From contig CAZMCU010000008.1 of assembly GCA_964564915.1 (NCBI GenBank), positions 1 through 41,626 of the forward strand: a DNA stretch of 41,626 nt. The letters are read 5' to 3'. Source of the DNA: JAFGBM01 sp964564915 (lineage in GTDB: Bacteria; Actinomycetota; Actinomycetes; Actinomycetales; Demequinaceae). Positions within the stretch are counted from its first letter, which is position 1; every line of letters begins with the position of its first letter. Positions 25,201 through 31,927 of this stretch are shown here, in pieces. The notes beneath the pieces are model-generated. The model was not told where the DNA came from, searched no databases, and saw only the letters and a list, made by a program, of their open reading frames with translations. The position numbers and the translations under genes are program-made.

Positions 25201-25264
25201 CGCGGTGGTGTTCGCCATCGGCCTGGGTGGACTATGGCATCGTCAGCGCTTCCCTCGCGCCTAG
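22205..25264 (+). CDS. Surface protein: NIDO-like domain, SGNH hydrolase, PKD domain, C-terminal membrane anchor
   Basis: Predicted exported, membrane-anchored esterase or lipase. The 1019-aa product has a signal peptide (residues 1-28). Residues about 95-360 resemble the extracellular NIDO domain (NSFQMLLVDRNETGPGNFD, YNYDTVQW, GRHVFEIR). The SGNH hydrolase follows, with block I GDSFQSGEG (Ser381), block III IGIGGNDIGF (Asn507) and block V SFHPNALGHE (His719). Then come a beta-rich segment (about 760-845) and a PKD domain (about 850-930; SVDPDGTIVEYWWDLGDG, HTYASAGTYRVGLILTD). A Pro/Ser/Glu/Thr linker, one membrane helix (about 989-1011) and a short basic tail end it. Base composition is visibly less GC-rich than its neighbours, and TTA codons occur (22317, 23084 and 23123 regions). 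ATG 22205 has GGGGGA upstream; TTG 22190 is an alternative. The substrate is unknown. Confidence 0.85.
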   Translation: MRKFSTALVCFAMAVFMSPPALSAPPLESSPAVAPSRSLAAAEPGDDYSSGALLEHDGDNEDNPHNGCYDNQLGGGTPWAYVDDERVDLPFAVQSDGQYWYDIWISPQGALAHDQGSLIAPEMDMEDVDLIRSSEIYAPMLGGYSIYGWFDEEDHLSPTFGQHLSTVYYGFTWYGNHDEGYHKALCVTWLDMVPRVLVGSPEWVAIPGDPAGGYWTQEIDWDPTRRNSFQMLLVDRNETGPGNFDIVYNYDTVQWQVEQSGPDLSTGEPYFNFLEAGWSLGIPSYGAEFAWRGLVEGLVGDDGEVLLEPEFPFLEDHWFPQHDAWGVHDTFLNSSPTGLAVTSTNSDQVGRHVFEIRRPPMLLWRGDWTHGGPQYVALGDSFQSGEGTEYRNGGEFLPGTDETEDYLNSDGYFVERPRNQCHRSDKAYPVLLNGWIPEDMSVTLDFWACKDMYIDDLTESERDYYGPPWTDPEKPSSFVGRIDDGSMSSLDRLGDETWLVTIGIGGNDIGFAKVLSDCAAGNHWNGWATCFRPGIVDETYELISDQSEPLEELYGEIRDRADNAAVFVLGYPRFFATEEEVDACWADYEATWTIPRDWDIDYWLNLGDYYTDEGTWIHRPGDPAYLPPGADPDLDYGPDTIQAQTECRWLEDSTSGINRVEQLFINDGVEKLNDVIREAAHGLAFYVDIEDVGYGREIGSCYDSSKWFMNGVAHEQSFHPNALGHELIAKEFLRQLVEPRYGQTPLINPGEQKQYIYNVIGGSGTKLHVSGFWPGSDVVLTLTSPSGVEYTRTSVPPGSTRITRSLLEYIEVSDPEPGDWTITAYGADIAPGGESFLLDIEFEPSPNELPVGEIQMDRQGSTVTFSAPGSVDPDGTIVEYWWDLGDGTLVTAPEVTHTYASAGTYRVGLILTDDRGGEGFVFADSPVVISEPATTGSGGTDAGTGSEPEPSISGEPQPTPSSGTDIGPTPEPSPSPSVIAGGSTKPGSGMGLWWMVVTLAVVFAIGLGGLWHRQRFPRA

Positions 25265-25278
25265 GGGACGGAGTCTCA

Positions 25279-25305
25279 TCGGCGTTCCCCAAGCTCGGAG
25301 CCTAG
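25279..25305 (+). pseudogene. 3' remnant of eno
   Basis: Eight codons plus stop (SAFPKLGA, TAG at 25303-25305) repeat the end of eno, 15 bp after the SGNH stop. The only change from the real eno end is a synonymous GCA to GCG in the Ala codon. It is not preceded by eno sequence and cannot be expressed as enolase. Confidence 0.85.
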
Positions 25306-25336
25306 AACCCCGACTCGCTGCCCCGGCAGCCAGTCT

Positions 25337-25353
25337 CCGGCGCGGTGCGCCGG
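25337..25353 (+). terminator. Hairpin before ftsB (right copy)
   Basis: Same CCGGCGC-GGT-GCGCCGG hairpin as after eno. In this copy it would insulate ftsB from transcription of the SGNH gene. Confidence 0.5.
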
Positions 25354-25359
25354 GACAAT
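25354..25359 (+). promoter_or_regulatory. -10 box for ftsB, leaderless spacing
   Basis: GACAAT is followed by seven bases and the GTG used as the ftsB start. The in-frame ATG at 25358 lies inside this box, so it could not be translated from this promoter. The same hexamer with six bases precedes fumC. Confidence 0.5.
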
Positions 25360-25366
25360 GGAGGGC

Positions 25367-25900
25367 GTGACCGCCCCCACCCGTCCCGGCGTGCCGCGCT
25401 CGCGTTTGGTGGCCGTCCCACCCCCGACGCGGGGTGAGCCGACGGGTCCGCCCGTGCCTCCCCGCGTCGAGAAGCGCGACCCGCCCAGCACCCCCGGCGG
25501 TTCCGGGAGGCCCGGTCGCCCGACCGTCTCCTGGCGCGTCGTCGTCCTCATGGTCGTCCTCACGCTCGCCCTCGCCGTCATCCTTCCCTCCCTGCGCGCC
25601 TACTCTCGGCAGCGCGATCGCCTGATCGAGTTGAGGGCCGAGGTGGCCGCGGCCCGCACGGAAGTGAGCGGGCTCGAGGCGGAGTTGGCGCGGTGGGACG
25701 ATCCCCGATATGTGATCGCGCAGGCACGGGAGCGACTCTCCTACGTGATGCCGGGGGAGACCCCCTACCGCGTGATCGACCCGGAGACGGTGACCGGCAG
25801 CCCTCAGCAGCCGGACACCTCGGTAGCGCCGACCACGACGGACGCGAGGCCCTGGTACGTCATCCTCTGGGGGACCCTCGAGAATCCGGGTAGCGAGTGA
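25367..25900 (+). CDS. ftsB: Septum formation initiator FtsB/DivIC family protein
   Basis: Bitopic membrane protein of the divisome that pairs with FtsL and FtsQ. The 177-aa product has a Pro/Arg-rich cytoplasmic N terminus (about 50 residues) and one membrane helix (VVVLMVVLTLALAVIL). A short coiled coil follows (RQRDRLIELRAEVAAARTEVSGLEAELARW), then the family motif WDDPRYVIAQARERLSYVMPGE, and an extracellular tail. GTG 25367 is chosen on promoter spacing; ATG 25358 would add three residues. The order eno-ftsB-DUF501-ppx is typical of actinobacteria, apart from the repeat-bracketed gene inserted here. The stop overlaps the DUF501 start (GTGA). Confidence 0.9.
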   Translation: MTAPTRPGVPRSRLVAVPPPTRGEPTGPPVPPRVEKRDPPSTPGGSGRPGRPTVSWRVVVLMVVLTLALAVILPSLRAYSRQRDRLIELRAEVAAARTEVSGLEAELARWDDPRYVIAQARERLSYVMPGETPYRVIDPETVTGSPQQPDTSVAPTTTDARPWYVILWGTLENPGSE

Positions 25901-26415
25901 CGGTGCGCCAACCTTCGACCGTGTCGGACACCGACCTCGAGATCCTCCGCCGGCAGTTGGGGCGCGAACCCCGCGGGGTCGTCGCGATCGCGGCGCGCTG
26001 CGCGTGCGGAAACCCCATTGTCGTGACGACGGCACCGCGGCTCGACGACGGCACCCCCTTCCCGACCGTGTACTACCTCACCCACCCCGGTGCCGTTGCG
26101 GCTGTCTCTCGACTCGAAGCCGCCGGGGTCATGAAGGAGATGAACGTTCGGCTTCGGCAGGATCCGGTGCTCGCCGCCGCGCATCGCGCCGCCCACGAGG
26201 CGTACATCGCTGCGCGCAACGCCATCGGCGAGGTCGAGGAGATCGCGGGGGTCAGCGCGGGAGGCATGCCCGATCGTGTCAAGTGCCTCCACGTGCTCGT
26301 CGCCCACGCGCTCGCGGAGGGTCCCGGCGTCAACCCCCTCGGAGACGAGGCCCTGGCGGCAATCGCCGACCACTGGAGGCCGGACCGCTGCACGTGCACG
26401 GATGTGGCCGACTGA
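25897..26415 (+). CDS. DUF501 family protein
   Basis: Conserved actinobacterial protein of unknown function, 172 aa. Visible landmarks are LRRQLGREPRGVVAIAARCACGNPIVV at the N terminus, PTVYYLTHPGAVAAVSRLEA, and GGMPDRVKCLHVLVAHALAEGPGVNPLGDEAL with the Cys and His residues conserved in the family. It ends with a CTC pair (RCTCTD). The GTG start overlaps the ftsB stop by four bases, and ppx follows. The fixed neighbourhood suggests a link to division or phosphate metabolism, but that is inference. Confidence 0.9.
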   Translation: MTVRQPSTVSDTDLEILRRQLGREPRGVVAIAARCACGNPIVVTTAPRLDDGTPFPTVYYLTHPGAVAAVSRLEAAGVMKEMNVRLRQDPVLAAAHRAAHEAYIAARNAIGEVEEIAGVSAGGMPDRVKCLHVLVAHALAEGPGVNPLGDEALAAIADHWRPDRCTCTDVAD

Positions 26416-26450
26416 CCTCGACGCGCGTCGGGGTGCGCGGCTCTCGCGAT

Positions 26451-26456
26451 TACGCT
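26451..26456 (+). promoter_or_regulatory. -10 box for ppx, leaderless spacing
   Basis: TACGCT followed by six bases and the ATG of ppx, with no ribosome site in between. Confidence 0.55.
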
Positions 26457-26462
26457 TGCCCC

Positions 26463-27434
26463 ATGCCTCGTGTTGCCGCCATCGATTGCGGGACGAACTC
26501 CCTCCGCCTGCTCGTCGCGGACGTCGACCCGGCGAGGGGTGTGCTGACCGATGTCGAACGGGAGATGGTCGTGGTGAGGCTCGGCCAGGGGGTCGACCGG
26601 ACGGGCAGGCTGGCGGACGACGCGCTCGAGCGGGCGTTCGAGACGACATCGGACTACGCGGAGCGGTGCAAGCGGATGGGTGTCGAGGCGGTGAGGTTCG
26701 TCGCGACGTCGGCGACGCGCGACGCGAGCAACAGCGAGACGTTCGTCGAGGGCGTGCGGGAACGCCTCGGTGTCGTACCGGAGATCATCTCCGGCGAGGA
26801 GGAGGCGGTCCTCAGTTTCGTCGGGGCGACGGCGGTCATCGCCACCCACCACCCCTCCCCCTACCTCGTGGTCGACCTCGGTGGAGGCTCGACGGAACTC
26901 GTCCTCGGTCGAGACGCGCCCGAGGCGGTCCACTCGATGCCCGTGGGTTGCGTTCGGCTCACCGAGCGGCGCCTCCACAGCGATCCCCCGACGGAGGACG
27001 AGGTGGTGGCCGCGACCCGGGACATCCACGAGGCTCTCGATCGAGCCGCGGCCGACGTTCCCTTGGGCGAGACGCGGACGCTCGTCGGATTGGCGGGATC
27101 GGTGACCACCGTGACGGCCCATGCCCTGGGGCTTGAGCGGTACCAAGCGGACGTCATCGACGGGACGGTCCTGGGGATGCGGGCCGCGGTGCTCGCCGCG
27201 ACCGACCTTCTTCGGATGACGCGGGAGGCGCGAGCGAGCCTGGGCTTCATGCACCCCGGCCGGATCGACGTCATCGGGGCGGGGGCGTTGGTGTGGAGGG
27301 AGACGATGCTGCGGGTCAGGCATGACGTTCAGGTGGTCGGGCGCGACCTCCCCACCGTCGTCACGAGCGAGCACGATATGCTCGACGGGATCGCGTGGGG
27401 GCTCGCGAACCACCTCGATTCGCCCCAAGGTTGA
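26463..27434 (+). CDS. ppx: Ppx/GppA family exopolyphosphatase
   Basis: Predicted exopolyphosphatase or pppGpp phosphohydrolase of the ASKHA fold. The 323-aa product starts AAIDCGTNSLRLLVAD. It has VRFVATSATRDASN, ISGEEEAVLSFVGA, the phosphate loop VVDLGGGSTELVLG, SMPVGCVRLTER, GLAGSVTTVTA, and ends near GAGALVWRETM. Length matches the short actinobacterial Ppx type with a single catalytic module. ATG 26463 is set by the leaderless -10 box and by the immediate start of the first strand. Confidence 0.94.
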   Translation: MPRVAAIDCGTNSLRLLVADVDPARGVLTDVEREMVVVRLGQGVDRTGRLADDALERAFETTSDYAERCKRMGVEAVRFVATSATRDASNSETFVEGVRERLGVVPEIISGEEEAVLSFVGATAVIATHHPSPYLVVDLGGGSTELVLGRDAPEAVHSMPVGCVRLTERRLHSDPPTEDEVVAATRDIHEALDRAAADVPLGETRTLVGLAGSVTTVTAHALGLERYQADVIDGTVLGMRAAVLAATDLLRMTREARASLGFMHPGRIDVIGAGALVWRETMLRVRHDVQVVGRDLPTVVTSEHDMLDGIAWGLANHLDSPQG

Positions 27435-27458
27435 TGGTTGCCTGCGACAATCGAATAG

Positions 27459-27532
27459 GCCCCCGTAGCCCAACTGGCAGAGGCAACCGACTTAAAATCG
27501 GTCCAGTGCAGGTTCGAGCCCTGCCGGGGGCA
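27459..27532 (+). tRNA. tRNA with anticodon UAA (Leu by anticodon), short variable loop
   Basis: A 74-nt cloverleaf. The acceptor GCCCCCG pairs with CGGGGGC, followed by discriminator A. The D stem is GCC/GGC. The anticodon stem ACCGA/TCGGT has loop CTTAAAA (anticodon TAA at 27493-27495). The T arm is GCAGG/CCTGC around TTCGAGC. CC follows but not A, so CCA is not encoded. The variable loop has only five bases (CCAGT), whereas bacterial tRNA-Leu normally has a long variable arm. Leucine identity therefore rests on anticodon and A73 only. Confidence 0.85.
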
Positions 27533-27581
27533 CCGTCGCTGGCGGGGTACGCTGGCGCCGTATCGACTTTAGGGAGGAACC

Positions 27582-28382
27582 ATGCCGAACCCATACTTCA
27601 CGCGAAACCAGGTGTTCGCATCACCGAAACCCGCGCGCGCGGGGACCGCGGCGAAGCCCGATCAACTGGAGGCTACGTGGAATGCCCCAGCGGCCACGCC
27701 GTTCGACACGGGTCGTATGAGTTACGAGGGCACGGTCCTGAAGACGTCCGGCCTCCTCATCCTCCTCTTCTGCGCCGCGGCGGTGACCTGGCTCGTCGCT
27801 CCTGCGCTTGCCTTCGTCGGGATGCTCGTGGGGTTCGTCCTCGCTCTCATCATCATCTTCCGTAAGAAGCCAAGCCCGGGTCTGACCATTGCCTACGCGG
27901 TTGCCGAGGGAGTGTTCCTCGGTGGATTCAGCGCCTACATCGAGAGCATCGACGGGTACCAAGGCATCCCCCTCCAGGCGCTTCTCGCCACGGGGATCAC
28001 GGCCTCCGTTTGCCTCTGGCTGTACCGCTCCGGTCGGGTGAGGGTCACCGCGGGATTCACCCGCGTGATGATGGTGGGGATGATCAGTTACGGCATCTTC
28101 TGCATCGCCAACCTGATCGTCATGCTGACCACGAGCGACCCGGGTTGGGGTCTTCGCTCCAGCGTCGAGATTGGCGGAATCCCGCTCGGCGTCATCGTCG
28201 GCGCCATCGCGATCATCCTCGCGTCGATGAGCCTCATCGCCGACTTCGACGGGGTCAAGCGCGGTGTCGAGCGCGAGGTTCCCTCGGCTTACGAGTGGGC
28301 GGCCGCTTTCGGAATCATCCTCACCCTCGTGTGGCTCTACATCGAGTTCATTCGCATCCTGGCGATCCTGCGGGACCGCTAA
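27582..28382 (+). CDS. Bax inhibitor-1/YccA family membrane protein
   Basis: The 266-aa product has a soluble N terminus of about 50 residues (PNPYFTRNQVF), then seven predicted membrane helices. The family pattern is recognisable: GLTIAYAVAEGVFLGGFSAYIES and a C-terminal YEWAAAFGIILTLVWLYIEFIRIL. Members are linked to calcium leak or stress tolerance; the substrate here is unknown. The ATG has a GGGAGG site 5 nt upstream, and TACGCT (27548-27553) is a likely -10 box. The same actinobacterial neighbour order (ppx, tRNA, BI-1) suggests vertical inheritance. Confidence 0.9.
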   Translation: MPNPYFTRNQVFASPKPARAGTAAKPDQLEATWNAPAATPFDTGRMSYEGTVLKTSGLLILLFCAAAVTWLVAPALAFVGMLVGFVLALIIIFRKKPSPGLTIAYAVAEGVFLGGFSAYIESIDGYQGIPLQALLATGITASVCLWLYRSGRVRVTAGFTRVMMVGMISYGIFCIANLIVMLTTSDPGWGLRSSVEIGGIPLGVIVGAIAIILASMSLIADFDGVKRGVEREVPSAYEWAAAFGIILTLVWLYIEFIRILAILRDR

Positions 28383-28438
28383 GCGAGACGAGTCTCGAGG
28401 CGATCCGGCCCACCACCATGGAACTCTGAGGAGGCGTC

Positions 28439-29428
28439 GTGGCTCACTTCGACCTCTCCCTCGACAAGCTTCGCGTCTACGCGCCAACGGTCAGGAGGCC
28501 GGCGGACTTCGACTCGTTCTGGGATCGCACGCTGCGTGAGGCGCGGGGTGCGGGTGGGGCGGTCACCGTGGAACCGGTGGACCCCCCGCTTCCTAACGTC
28601 GAGGTCAGCGACGTCACCTTCCCTGGGTATGGCGGCCACCCCATCAAGGCTTGGTACTCCCGCCCCGCCGGTACCGGGGAGAACCTCCCAGTCATCGTCC
28701 AGTTCCAGGGGTATGGCGGGGGCCGGGGGCTTGCGATCGAGCACACGTTCTGGCCGTCCGCTGGATTCGCGCACCTCATGATGGACACCCGCGGACAGGG
28801 CTCGGTGTGGGGAGGGGGCGGGGAGACTCCCGACCCTGAGGGTTCCACCCCCGCCGTTCCCGGATTCATGACGAGGGGAATCCTCGACCCGGAGAGGTAT
28901 TACTACCGCAGGGTGTTCACCGATGCCGTGCGGGCGATCGACGCGGTCCGTTCGCTTCCCGGCATTGACGCGTCGAGAACATTCGTCACGGGGGCTTCCC
29001 AGGGCGGGGGGGTGACGCTCGCCGCTGCTGGTCTCGTTCCCGACCTTGCGGGGGTCATGGCGGACGTCCCGTTCCTGTGTCACTACGAGCGGGCGCTTTC
29101 GATCGCCGATTCCGATCCCTTTGGTGAGATCCGACGTTACCTCGCGACTCATCGTGCCCACGTCGACCGGGTCTTCTCCACCTTGTCGTACTTCGACGGT
29201 GTCAACTTTGCGATGCGCGCGACCGCCCCCGCGCTTTTCTCCGTCGCACTCATGGACGAGGTGTGCCCACCGTCCACGGTCTATGCGGCGTTCAACGCGT
29301 ACGGTGGCGATCGCGGTGTGGAAAAGGAGATCGTGGTGTACCCCTACAACGGGCACGAGGGCGGGGGGCCGAACCAGACTCAGCGCCAGTGGGAGTTTGT
29401 CCGAGCCATCGCCTCCGGCGGTTCCTGA
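28439..29428 (+). CDS. Acetylxylan esterase/cephalosporin-C deacetylase (CE7) family
   Basis: Alpha/beta hydrolase that removes acetyl groups from sugars or similar esters. The 329-aa product has the CE7 features: the N-terminal RPADFDSFWDRTL, RGQGS in MDTRGQGSVWGGGG, nucleophile Ser in TGASQGGG, Asp in ALMDEVCPPST and His in NGHEGG. There is no signal peptide, so it acts in the cytoplasm, presumably on imported oligosaccharides. The GTG start has a GAGGAGG site upstream. It is 56 bp from the BI-1 gene and ends 4 bp from the convergent msrA. Confidence 0.92.
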   Translation: MAHFDLSLDKLRVYAPTVRRPADFDSFWDRTLREARGAGGAVTVEPVDPPLPNVEVSDVTFPGYGGHPIKAWYSRPAGTGENLPVIVQFQGYGGGRGLAIEHTFWPSAGFAHLMMDTRGQGSVWGGGGETPDPEGSTPAVPGFMTRGILDPERYYYRRVFTDAVRAIDAVRSLPGIDASRTFVTGASQGGGVTLAAAGLVPDLAGVMADVPFLCHYERALSIADSDPFGEIRRYLATHRAHVDRVFSTLSYFDGVNFAMRATAPALFSVALMDEVCPPSTVYAAFNAYGGDRGVEKEIVVYPYNGHEGGGPNQTQRQWEFVRAIASGGS

Positions 29429-29432
29429 ACTC

Positions 29433-30071
29433 CTAGTACGCGACCTGGCAGAAACCGTGGTTGCAGTATCCGCCGGGGTTTTTCACGAGGTAGCCCTGGT
29501 GGTAGTCCTCCGCGTAGTAAAAGGTTCCATCCCCCGCCTCATCCGCGCGGGACACCTGAGTGGTGATGCCCCCGAAGCCCTTGCTCGTGAGTTTGTCTTG
29601 GTAATGGGCGCGGGACATGACGGCCTCCATGTATTGGGCCTCGGTCGTCGTGAAAATCGCGCTACGGTATTGGGTTCCGACGTCCCCTCCTTGACGATTC
29701 GGCGTTGTCGGGTCGTGGTTTTCCCAAAAGGTCGCGAGGAGGGTTTCGATCGACACCTTGGTGGGATCGAAGACCACCTGAACGGTTTCCGCGTGGCCCG
29801 TGAGCGACGTGCAGGTCTCCTCGTACGTGGGGTTGGGTGTCCATCCGCCCATGTATCCAACGGCGGTAGAGAATACGCCATCGGTCTGCCAGAAGAGGCG
29901 TTCCGCGCCCCAGAAGCACCCCATCGCGAAGTAGACGACCTCAAACCCTTCGGGCCAGGGTCCTGTAAGGGGCGTACCGAGTGTGACGTGCCGTGGCGAT
30001 ACCGTCATCGGTCGATCGCGTCCCGGGAGTGCGTCTTCCTGGTGAACCAAGGTCGTCTTGTCGGTGCCCAT
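29433..30071 (-). CDS. msrA: Peptide-methionine (S)-S-oxide reductase
   Basis: Repairs oxidised methionine in proteins with thioredoxin as reductant. The 212-aa product has the catalytic GCFWGAERLFW. GYMGGWTPNPTYEETCTSLTGHAETV and FWENHDPTTPNRQGGDVGTQYRS follow, then YHQGYLVKNPGGY. The C-terminal CNHGFC holds the probable resolving cysteines. ATG 30071 is preferred over an upstream in-frame ATG at 30101 because GGGAGG lies 5 nt before it. It is divergent from the AI-2E gene. Confidence 0.95.
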   Translation of the reverse strand: MGTDKTTLVHQEDALPGRDRPMTVSPRHVTLGTPLTGPWPEGFEVVYFAMGCFWGAERLFWQTDGVFSTAVGYMGGWTPNPTYEETCTSLTGHAETVQVVFDPTKVSIETLLATFWENHDPTTPNRQGGDVGTQYRSAIFTTTEAQYMEAVMSRAHYQDKLTSKGFGGITTQVSRADEAGDGTFYYAEDYHQGYLVKNPGGYCNHGFCQVAY

Positions 30072-30171
30072 GCTCGCCTCCCTCGTTTGCGTCGTACCCA
30101 CTCCAACGCCGCATTCTCTCCAACTGTTCCGAACGAACGTCGTCTACCGGGAGCGTGGCGTCGTCACGCGC

Positions 30172-30177
30172 TAGGCT
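30172..30177 (+). promoter_or_regulatory. -10 box for the AI-2E gene, leaderless spacing
   Basis: TAGGCT followed by six bases and the ATG at 30184. No ribosome site is present between them. Confidence 0.55.
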
Positions 30178-30183
30178 CAGGCC

Positions 30184-31350
30184 ATGGAGAAGGATCCAGC
30201 GAAGGAGATTGCGGGCCACCATCGCGCGGAGGCGCGAGCGGCCCTGAAGCAGGTCCCCGTCCCCCTCGAGGTCGCAGCCCAGTGGGCATGGAGGCTCATC
30301 GTCATCGGCGTCGTCGCGTACGCGCTGATGACGGCGGTCGCGACCCTCGGCGCCCTCGCCGTTCCCCTCGCTATTGCGCTCCTCATCGCGGCCCCGCTCG
30401 AGCGGACCGTCGGTGCCCTCTCGAAGCGAGGCATTAAGCGCACGTGGGGGGCCCTCACGATCCTGCTCTCCCTGGTCGTGACGGTGCTTGGCCTCCTGGC
30501 TGCCGCGGGGAAGGAGTTCGTGTCGAGCTTCGACGAACTCCGCGCTCAGGCGAGCGACGGCCTCGACACCGTGATCACGTGGCTTTCCACGAGCCCCCTT
30601 CATGTCGATCCCGTCGCGGCTCACGACTACCTCGACCACTTGGGCTCGACCATCACCGAGCACAAGTCGAGCATTGTATCTGGGGCGCTCTCCGTCACGG
30701 GGACCGTCGGAGCACTCCTTGCGGGCACCCTGATCGGACTCGTTTGTCTGTTCTTCTTCCTCCGTGATGGCCGGAAGTTGTGGATCCCGATCGTTCGGTT
30801 GTTCCCCAAGAGAGCCCGGGACGACATCGATCGTGCGGGAACGGCGGCGTGGGCCACGCTCGCCGCCTACACCAAGACCTCGGTCTTCGTCGCCCTCGTC
30901 CAGGCCATTGGTACCGCCATCGCTGTGTGGCTTCTCGGAATTCCTCTCGTCATCCCCATCGCCATCCTCGTCTTCCTCGGATCCTTCATCCCCATGATTG
31001 GGACCCTGATTACCGGGGCGGTGGTGATCCTCGTCGCCCTCGTCGACGGTGGTTGGGCGACCGCGCTCATCATGACGATCGCGATCGTGGTGATCGAGGA
31101 GGTCAAGAGCATCCTCTACCCATGGATCTTCGGCAAGGCGACATCGATGCACCCCCTCGCCATCCTCATCTCTCTGTCGATCGGGACGATCCTCGCCGGG
31201 GGGATCGGTGCGCTGCTCTCGGTTCCCGTGTTCGCGGTCGCGCGGGTGTTCATCAACGAGTGGCGGGACGAGGATGAGGACGATGACGACGACGGGCTCG
31301 AAGTGACCCGACCGATCAGGATACGAAGGTGGAGCGACCGCCGTCGATAG
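30184..31350 (+). CDS. AI-2E family transporter (PerM-like)
   Basis: The 388-aa membrane protein has the AI-2E/PerM pattern: paired hydrophobic helices near residues 38-70 and 100-115, an extracellular segment, then four helices (about 170-195 and 235-340). The typical C-terminal PWIFGKATSMHPLAILISLSIGTILAGGIGALLSVPVFAV is complete. A charged Asp/Glu-rich cytoplasmic tail follows (EDEDDDDDG). Such proteins are exporters of uncertain substrate; the autoinducer name is historical. It converges on greA with 3 bp between the stops. Confidence 0.9.
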   Translation: MEKDPAKEIAGHHRAEARAALKQVPVPLEVAAQWAWRLIVIGVVAYALMTAVATLGALAVPLAIALLIAAPLERTVGALSKRGIKRTWGALTILLSLVVTVLGLLAAAGKEFVSSFDELRAQASDGLDTVITWLSTSPLHVDPVAAHDYLDHLGSTITEHKSSIVSGALSVTGTVGALLAGTLIGLVCLFFFLRDGRKLWIPIVRLFPKRARDDIDRAGTAAWATLAAYTKTSVFVALVQAIGTAIAVWLLGIPLVIPIAILVFLGSFIPMIGTLITGAVVILVALVDGGWATALIMTIAIVVIEEVKSILYPWIFGKATSMHPLAILISLSIGTILAGGIGALLSVPVFAVARVFINEWRDEDEDDDDDGLEVTRPIRIRRWSDRRR

Positions 31351-31353
31351 GCG

Positions 31354-31836
31354 CTAGCCGGTAAAGGGTCCAGCGTCGATGACCTTGACGGCGATCTCCT
31401 TGCCGTTGGGGGCAGTGTAGGAGGCCTCGTCTCCCGGGTGTCGCCCGATGAGGGCGGCTCCGAGCGGGGAGTCGGGGGAGAAAACGTCGAGGTCCGATCC
31501 TACGGCTACCTCGCGCGAACCAACGAGGAATCGCATCTCGCGTCCCCCCACCTCGGCTGTGACGACCATCCCGGGGGCGATCGAACCGTCACCGGTCGGG
31601 GTCTCCCCGACGGTCGCGCTGTCCAGGAGTCGTCGGAGTTGAGCGATGCGCCCCTCTTGCTTGGCTTGTTCCTCTCGCGCGGCGTGATAGCCACCGTTTT
31701 CGCTGAGATCACCCTCGCGGCGTCGTTCGTCGATTTCCCGCGCAATCGCGGAGCGGCCCTCACCCACGAGGAACGTGTATTCCTCCTGAAGGCGGTCATA
31801 CGCCTCCTGGGTGAGCCAGGCCCGGGTGTCGGTCAC
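31354..31836 (-). CDS. greA: Transcription elongation factor GreA
   Basis: Rescues backtracked RNA polymerase by stimulating transcript cleavage. The 160-aa product has an N-terminal coiled coil (LTQEAYDRLQEEYTFLV, IAREIDERRREGDLSENGGYHAAREEQAKQEGRIAQLRRLL) carrying the acidic tip DLSENGGY. A C-terminal FKBP-like domain follows (DEASYTAPNGKEIAVKVIDAGPF). GTG 31836 is chosen because AAGGAG lies 6 nt upstream; an ATG 53 codons further up has no support. TAGCCT on the minus strand (31862-31867) is a likely -10 box with a short leader. Confidence 0.95.
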   Translation of the reverse strand: MTDTRAWLTQEAYDRLQEEYTFLVGEGRSAIAREIDERRREGDLSENGGYHAAREEQAKQEGRIAQLRRLLDSATVGETPTGDGSIAPGMVVTAEVGGREMRFLVGSREVAVGSDLDVFSPDSPLGAALIGRHPGDEASYTAPNGKEIAVKVIDAGPFTG

Positions 31837-31927
31837 GGTTGCTCCTTCTGCAAGGTGACACAGGCTAGCAGGGAGGTGCGGCGCGGGGAAATGGGGGAGA
31901 ACCCGCTCGGAGGGAGGAACAGAGGGA

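Larger units (their letters stand above)
25285..25406 (+). repeat. Direct repeat, right copy (eno end to ftsB start)
   Basis: The second 122-bp copy, offset 3277 bp from the first. Here the ftsB part continues into the full gene, so this copy carries the functional ftsB start. It includes the hairpin at 25337-25353 and the -10 box at 25354-25359. Confidence 0.95.

Noticed and set aside
26004..26462. N-terminal extension of ppx
   Set aside because: Lies out of frame within DUF501; the ASKHA fold starts at ATG 26463 behind a -10 box.
29046..30437. Plus-strand reading frame of 463 codons across the CE7 esterase, msrA and AI-2E
   Set aside because: It covers parts of three genes recognised by motifs and has no domain of its own.
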